Positions 59,273-64,000 of a DNA stretch of 64,000 nt are shown here, piece after piece. Source of the stretch: Chryseobacterium phosphatilyticum (GTDB taxonomy: Bacteria; Bacteroidota; Bacteroidia; Flavobacteriales; Weeksellaceae); the NCBI RefSeq assembly GCF_002899825.2, contig NZ_PPED02000006.1, positions 186,001 through 250,000 on the forward strand, given 5' to 3'. Every line of letters starts with the position of its first letter. The stretch's first letter is position 1. Below the pieces are notes generated by a model. The model saw nothing but the letters and a program-made list of their open reading frames with translations, had not been told where the DNA came from and searched no databases. The position numbers were made by a program, and so were the translations under genes.

Positions 59273-62200
59273 ATGATTCCAGTAAAATTAACGGTTGAAG
59301 GTTTATATTCTTACCAGGAACGGCAGACTATTGACTTTAAAAATCTCACCGAAGGTGGCTTATTCGGTATTTTCGGGGCAGTAGGTTCCGGAAAGTCTTC
59401 CATTCTTGAGGCAATTTCATTTGTCTTATATGGCGAGACAGAACGTCTGAATATGCGTGATAAGAGAGCCTATAATATGATGAATTTAAAATCTAACAAC
59501 TCTTATATAGAATTTGACTTCATCAATTTTGAAAATAAGCTGTTCCGCGCAACGAGAGATTTCAGACGTAATTCTAAGAAATTTGATGATGTAAAACCTT
59601 ACTCCGTCACGTTCTATGAACATATTAATAATAAGTGGATTCCACTGGATCATTCCAACGCAGAGACCGTTATCGGGCTAAGTTATCCTAACTTCAAGCG
59701 TACCATTATCATTCCCCAGGGCCAGTTTAAAGAGTTTCTTGAACTGGGTGCAGCGGAAAGAACCAATATGATGAAGGAGATCTTCAGCCTTCAGCGATTT
59801 GATCTCCAGAATAATGTTTCTTCCCTGAACGTCAGAAACAGGTCTGAACTGGATCAACTTGAAGGACAACTGAAAGGTTTTGAAGAAATTAATGAGGAAA
59901 AGATTCAACAGCAAAAGGAACTTTTAACTGAAGAGCAGAAAAAGCTAGCCCATGCCAATGAAAAGCTGGAACAGATTTCCCATACTTATCAGCAGTTAAA
60001 AAATTTAAAAACTGATTTTGAAAGTCTGCAACAGAACAGAGAAAATTTCAATCAGCTCTCTGTTCAAAAGCCTGAGATTGATGCTCTGGAAATTAAGACA
60101 GATCTGTACGATCGTGTTTTCAGGGTTTTTAATCCTTTGATCATTGAAAAAAATAAGCTTTCAAAAGAAATAAAAGATCAACAAACTGAAAAAGAAAACC
60201 ATGTAAAGGTTGTACAGGAAACTGAGAAAAAATTCAATGCTGTCAGGGAACAGCTGGTTATTCTTGAGCCAAAGTTTAAAGCATTGGAACAATCCAGAAT
60301 ACAGGAAAACGATCTGAATCTTATTGTCAATATTCTCAAATTTTCTGAAGAGATCAAAGTACTCAATCAGCGTACTCTGAAAGGTTCAGAAAAAGTAACA
60401 GAAGTAGAGGCAAAAAGAGAGATTATCCTTAAAAAAGTTGCAGAGCTTACCAAAAGTATCGGGATTTTAAAAGAGCAAAAGCTTGATACTGCTCTTCTTT
60501 CTCAAATTAGCAACTGGTTTATTCAACATAAAAATTCACAAAAATCCCTGCGTGAGCAAACTGAGAAAATCGAAAAACAGCAAAAGCAGGTGTATGCGAT
60601 CCATGAAGAATTGAAGGCTTTTCTTTACCATGAAAATTATACGGAAAATTTCAGAACGCAGAAAGAAATCCTTGAAGCCCAAAAAAAAGAATGGTCTCAA
60701 AAGCTGGATCATTTAAAAATTCAGAAGGAACTATCCCGCTTTGCCAGTGAGCTTCACAATGGAGAATCCTGCCCTCTTTGTGGTTCTAAGGAACATCCAA
60801 GTATTGTGCAGTTTCATGATGTGAATGCTGAGCTGCTGGAAATTCAGGAGAAGATAACCAATCTTGACCAGGAGCTTTTAAAACTTCAGAAACAGGAAGC
60901 GGAAATTGAAAAAATTCTCGACAGGAAAAAGATCTTTGAAGAGCAGTTCGCCACCGAACAAAAGGCATTACAGTCCATTCAAAAAGATATGGAAAACCAT
61001 CTCCGGCTTTTTATCTGGAAAGAGTTTAGTCCTCAGCGTGAAGAGGAATTTGATAAAAAACGTCAGGATTCTTTTGCCATAGAAAAAAAGATAGAAGAAA
61101 CCGAACGGAATATTACTGCAGAACGTGAGGAAGCTGAAAAAGAGAATAAGCTGTTGGAAAAATATAAGTCGGCGCTGGAAGCCTTCAAACTCGAAGAAGC
61201 AACGAAACAGGAGCAAATCAATATCAGCCGCTCCGGACTTAAAACTCTGGATTGGAATATGTATAAGCAAAAAACGATTTCTGAAGTTGAAGAAACCTAC
61301 CAAAAGCTGGTTCAGACTAACCTCGAAACGGAACAGAATTATCAGAAAGCTACTGAGCAGGAAAAGGTACTTGCTCCTCAACTGGCTGAACAAAAAGCAA
61401 TCGTTAATCAAACTGAAAAACTGATCATTACTCTTGAAAAAGAAATCTTCGATCATCAGGAAACCATTGCCAATGCTTTAAGCAAAAATCATTTTACAGA
61501 TTTTAAAGAAGTTGAAAATATTCTGATTCAGGAAATCAATATTGAGCAATCCAGAGCTCAGATCCAGAAATTCAAAATCGATTTTGAAACCCTGAAAAAG
61601 GTAATTGAAGGATTAGAACTCAAACTCAAAGATCTTTCTTTTGACAACGAGCAGTTTTCTCTGGCAGACAAGCAATATAATGAGGTGAAAACCGAAGTTC
61701 AGCAAGTCAATGATTCTGTGGTAAAAATGGCATCAGAAATTCAGCGTCTGGAAAAGGAATATGCCAAAAAAGAACAACTTTTAAAAGACCTTGCAGCTCT
61801 TCAGAAACGTGCTGAAAACTTAAAACTGATGGTCAACCTGTTCAAAGGAGCCGGTTTTGTACAATATGTTTCTTCCATTTATCTGAGGCAGCTATGTGAT
61901 CATGCTAATGTACGTTTTCACAGAATGACCCGGAATCAGCTGAGTCTGCAACTCAATGAAAATAATGATTTCGAAATCATCGATTACCTCAACGAAGGCC
62001 GCAGTAGAAGTGTAAAAACCCTATCGGGAGGTCAGGCATTCCAGGTATCACTGAGCCTTGCGCTGGCATTGGCAGAGAGTGTACAGTCTAATGCACAGGC
62101 TGAGAAGAATTTCTTCTTTATCGATGAAGGTTTCGGAACGCAGGATACGGAATCCGTCAATATTGTATTTGAAACCCTTACCAATCTGATCAGGGAAAAC

Positions 62201-62308
62201 AGAATTGTGGGAATCATCTCGCACGTGGAAGAGCTTAAAGAAAAAATTCCTACAGCACTTACCGTTATTAAAGATGAAGAAAGAGGAAGCCTGATTCGAA
62301 TTGAATAA
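59273..62308 (+). CDS. sbcC: Exonuclease subunit SbcC
   Basis: The 1011-residue protein has an N-terminal ABC-type ATPase lobe with Walker A GAVGSGKSS near 36-44, long coiled coils, and a zinc hook CPLCG near residue 500. A second coil follows, then the C-terminal lobe with the signature TLSGGQ near 917 and Walker B FFFIDEGFGTQD near 947. This is the Rad50-like partner of SbcD. The length is normal for Bacteroidota. The 16-bp-armed hairpin at 62328-62373 follows. Confidence 0.95.
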   Translation: MIPVKLTVEGLYSYQERQTIDFKNLTEGGLFGIFGAVGSGKSSILEAISFVLYGETERLNMRDKRAYNMMNLKSNNSYIEFDFINFENKLFRATRDFRRNSKKFDDVKPYSVTFYEHINNKWIPLDHSNAETVIGLSYPNFKRTIIIPQGQFKEFLELGAAERTNMMKEIFSLQRFDLQNNVSSLNVRNRSELDQLEGQLKGFEEINEEKIQQQKELLTEEQKKLAHANEKLEQISHTYQQLKNLKTDFESLQQNRENFNQLSVQKPEIDALEIKTDLYDRVFRVFNPLIIEKNKLSKEIKDQQTEKENHVKVVQETEKKFNAVREQLVILEPKFKALEQSRIQENDLNLIVNILKFSEEIKVLNQRTLKGSEKVTEVEAKREIILKKVAELTKSIGILKEQKLDTALLSQISNWFIQHKNSQKSLREQTEKIEKQQKQVYAIHEELKAFLYHENYTENFRTQKEILEAQKKEWSQKLDHLKIQKELSRFASELHNGESCPLCGSKEHPSIVQFHDVNAELLEIQEKITNLDQELLKLQKQEAEIEKILDRKKIFEEQFATEQKALQSIQKDMENHLRLFIWKEFSPQREEEFDKKRQDSFAIEKKIEETERNITAEREEAEKENKLLEKYKSALEAFKLEEATKQEQINISRSGLKTLDWNMYKQKTISEVEETYQKLVQTNLETEQNYQKATEQEKVLAPQLAEQKAIVNQTEKLIITLEKEIFDHQETIANALSKNHFTDFKEVENILIQEINIEQSRAQIQKFKIDFETLKKVIEGLELKLKDLSFDNEQFSLADKQYNEVKTEVQQVNDSVVKMASEIQRLEKEYAKKEQLLKDLAALQKRAENLKLMVNLFKGAGFVQYVSSIYLRQLCDHANVRFHRMTRNQLSLQLNENNDFEIIDYLNEGRSRSVKTLSGGQAFQVSLSLALALAESVQSNAQAEKNFFFIDEGFGTQDTESVNIVFETLTNLIRENRIVGIISHVEELKEKIPTALTVIKDEERGSLIRIE

Positions 62309-62327
62309 ACTATATATTTTAAAAATA

Positions 62328-62373
62328 CAAAAGTCACAAAAGTTTTATCTGAAAAATACTTTTGTGACTTTTG
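62328..62373. terminator. Bidirectional terminator
   Basis: A perfect 16-bp inverted repeat (CAAAAGTCACAAAAGT and complement) with a 14-nt loop lies 20 bp past sbcC and 21 bp before the stop of the convergent monooxygenase gene. Confidence 0.75.
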
Positions 62374-62393
62374 TGGTTAAACAATGCCTTTAA

Positions 62394-63419
62394 TTATAAG
62401 TGCTGAACCAATGGTTTTACCTCTTTTCCGAATAACTCGATGGATTTCATCATCAGATTATGGGCAGGATCACCAATATCCATATGCCCGATAAACCTTG
62501 TGATCCCGAAAAGCTCTTTCATATAAACAATTTTATCAGCAACTTCTTTCGGACTTCCAATAAATAAAGCTCCGTCTTTACTTCTTCCTCCGTCATACTG
62601 CATTTTAGTATAAGGAGCCCAACCTCTGGAAGCCCCCACTCTGTCCATCTGGGATTTATAATTGTGGAAATACCCGTCTACAACATTGGGATCATCACTT
62701 ACAAAAGTGTGTGAATGAACTGCAATCTGCATTTTAGACATATCATGTCCGGCTTTTTGATATTCCTGCTTATAAAACTCAATTAAATTTTTAAACTGAA
62801 CAGGCATTCCTCCAATGATGGCTACCACTAAAGGCATTCCTAATTGAGCAGCATTTAAAACAGACTGTGGTGTTCCTCCTACCGCTCTCCAGATCGGAAG
62901 CTTCCCTTCATTTTTTGCTCTCGGATAAACGGTCTGATTTTGCATGGGTGCACGAAGCTTTCCTGACCAGCTTACATTTTCTTCAGAATTGATTTTTAGT
63001 AACAATTCCAGTTTCTCATCAAAAAGCTCTTCATAGTCATTCAATGAATATCCATATAGCGGAAATGATTCAATAAAGCTTCCTCGTCCTACGAATATTT
63101 CAGCTCTTCCATTTGAAATAAGATCCAACGTGGAAAAGTCTTCATATACTTTTACAGGTTCGGAAGAGCTTAAAACAGTAACTCCACTAGCTAATTTTAT
63201 ATTTTTTGTGATACTTGCCGCTGCAGCCAATATTATTTCCGGAGAAGAAACGGCATAGTCCGGGCGGTGATGTTCTCCCATTGCGAAAACGTCAATTCCC
63301 ACCTCATCCATTAATTTTACCTGATCCAATATTTCATGAATCTTAGTCCCGGCATCTCTATATTTTCCGGTTGACTGGTCCAGAGCCAGATCACCAAACA
63401 TTCCTATTCCTAATTCCAT
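62394..63419 (-). CDS. Luciferase-like flavin-dependent monooxygenase
   Basis: The 341-residue protein belongs to the LLM-class oxidoreductases: ELGIGMFGDLALD at the N-terminus, AMGEHHRPDYAVSSPEIILAAAASITKNIKLASGVTVLSS (two parts) at about 46-85, GRAEIFVGRGSFIESFPLYGY near 105-125, and LPIWRAVGGTPQSV near 175. It uses reduced flavin from a separate reductase to oxidise an organic substrate; the substrate is not predictable. Monocistronic, converging on sbcC. Confidence 0.9.
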   Translation of the reverse strand: MELGIGMFGDLALDQSTGKYRDAGTKIHEILDQVKLMDEVGIDVFAMGEHHRPDYAVSSPEIILAAAASITKNIKLASGVTVLSSSEPVKVYEDFSTLDLISNGRAEIFVGRGSFIESFPLYGYSLNDYEELFDEKLELLLKINSEENVSWSGKLRAPMQNQTVYPRAKNEGKLPIWRAVGGTPQSVLNAAQLGMPLVVAIIGGMPVQFKNLIEFYKQEYQKAGHDMSKMQIAVHSHTFVSDDPNVVDGYFHNYKSQMDRVGASRGWAPYTKMQYDGGRSKDGALFIGSPKEVADKIVYMKELFGITRFIGHMDIGDPAHNLMMKSIELFGKEVKPLVQHL

Positions 63420-63552
63420 ATTGTTGATTTTAGTTACACAAAAATACTGCTATGAGCTATCATACGCATTGATGTTTGATAAGATCATACCATGTTCAGA
63501 TGTATTGCTTATTAAATCAAGGAATCTGTTTTTCTCCCTTATATAAACTCAT

Positions 63553-63560
63553 TATATTTG
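63553..63560 (+). promoter_or_regulatory. TANNTTTG -7 element
   Basis: TATATTTG lies 14 bp before the ATG at 63575 of the partial secreted-protein gene. Confidence 0.4.
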
Positions 63561-63574
63561 AGAACTATAACTTT

Positions 63575-64000
63575 ATGAAAATGAGATATCCACTAACATT
63601 TTTTCTTTTACTATTTATCAACTCATACTTTTCACAAACCAGGACAGAAATATATGTGATAGGAAATATACACGACAGTGTTCCGAATTATCATCCAAAA
63701 ATATTGTTTGATATCCTTGAAAAAATAAAACCTGACATTATCCTTCATGAAGTTGATGCGAATGGGATGAAAGAGTATGAGGCTGATAAAAACCCCAGGG
63801 GAAATGAAATTGTAGCCAGTAATCAATACGTACAGAAATTTCCCCAAACCCTAAGACTTCCTTTTGATTTTGACAACAGAAATCAATACAGAAAAGATAA
63901 AGGTATGGTTCCAACAGATAATCTATCTGTAAAATTAATTGACAGTTTATATAAGGCTAAAAAACTATCACAATATGAGACCCAACAATATGAGGTTTTC
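63575..64000 (+). CDS. Secreted protein, TraB/Tiki-like, partial
   Basis: The frame is open to the window edge, giving 142 codons. It starts with a Sec signal peptide (MRYPLTFFLLLFINSYFSQ) and continues TEIYVIGNIHDSVPNYHPKILFDILEKIKPDIILHEVDA. The IGNIHD...HEVD pattern resembles the start of TraB/PrgY and Tiki-type (ChaN-like) proteins, where G-x-x-H and E residues bind metal; this is a tentative match on a fragment. ATGs at 63575 and 63581 both give a signal peptide. The rest of the gene lies outside the window. Confidence 0.65.
   Translation, partial: MKMRYPLTFFLLLFINSYFSQTRTEIYVIGNIHDSVPNYHPKILFDILEKIKPDIILHEVDANGMKEYEADKNPRGNEIVASNQYVQKFPQTLRLPFDFDNRNQYRKDKGMVPTDNLSVKLIDSLYKAKKLSQYETQQYEVF

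Overview
The window looks like the chromosome of a low-GC Bacteroidota, most likely a Chryseobacterium-type member of the Weeksellaceae (Flavobacteriia). The grounds are a PorP/SprF-family protein and a type IX (T9SS) sorting domain, lineage families such as DUF5606, DUF3822 and GIN-domain lipoproteins, A/T-rich leaders without Shine-Dalgarno sequences, and many promoters with the Bacteroidota -7 element TANNTTTG. The species is inferred from gene content; no rRNA or tRNA gene was seen.

Layout. 1-1088 (-) is the 5' part of an HD-domain/DUF5706 protein related to Pycsar anti-phage effectors, cut by the window edge. 1115-17201 is mostly housekeeping: a phosphoesterase fused to an outer-membrane barrel, MazG, DUF5606, peptide deformylase, RuvX, SixA, an archaemetzincin-like lipoprotein, a serine hydrolase, an Smr protein, DUF3822-RsmD, and a divergent HxlR regulator/nitroreductase pair. 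17248-29372 is a myo-inositol catabolic locus: a LacI-family regulator divergent from a nine-gene operon (aldolase IolJ, IolE, IolG, IolB, IolC, IolD, IolA, a second dehydrogenase and a sodium-solute symporter). A promoter overlapped by a perfect 12-bp palindrome precedes it and a strong terminator ends it. Together these genes import inositol and take it to acetyl-CoA and a glycolytic triose phosphate.

29511-30362 is murI, followed by about 500 bp of non-coding DNA with four hairpins. 30866-39477 (-) is an accessory operon of secreted proteins: a coiled-coil chaperone-like protein, a T9SS cargo with one YD/RHS-like motif, a 2272-residue SpvB/RHS protein with an unrecognised C-terminal domain, and an overlapping three-helix membrane protein that could be its immunity partner.

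39891-63419 returns to core genes: hemW, a PorP/SprF protein, an RluD-type synthase, a PASTA protein, ddl, coaD, a TRIC channel, folA, lemA with two TPM proteins, a KefF-like/Kef-type pair, a GIN lipoprotein, an M3 peptidase, a YchJ-like protein, a SlyD-type FKBP, VF530, a very small basic protein, sbcD-sbcC and a flavin monooxygenase. A secreted protein starting at 63575 runs off the right edge.

The best candidates for new biology are the RHS protein with its overlapping membrane partner, the HD-DUF5706 protein, and the two operator arrangements (LacI/inositol and HxlR/nitroreductase).
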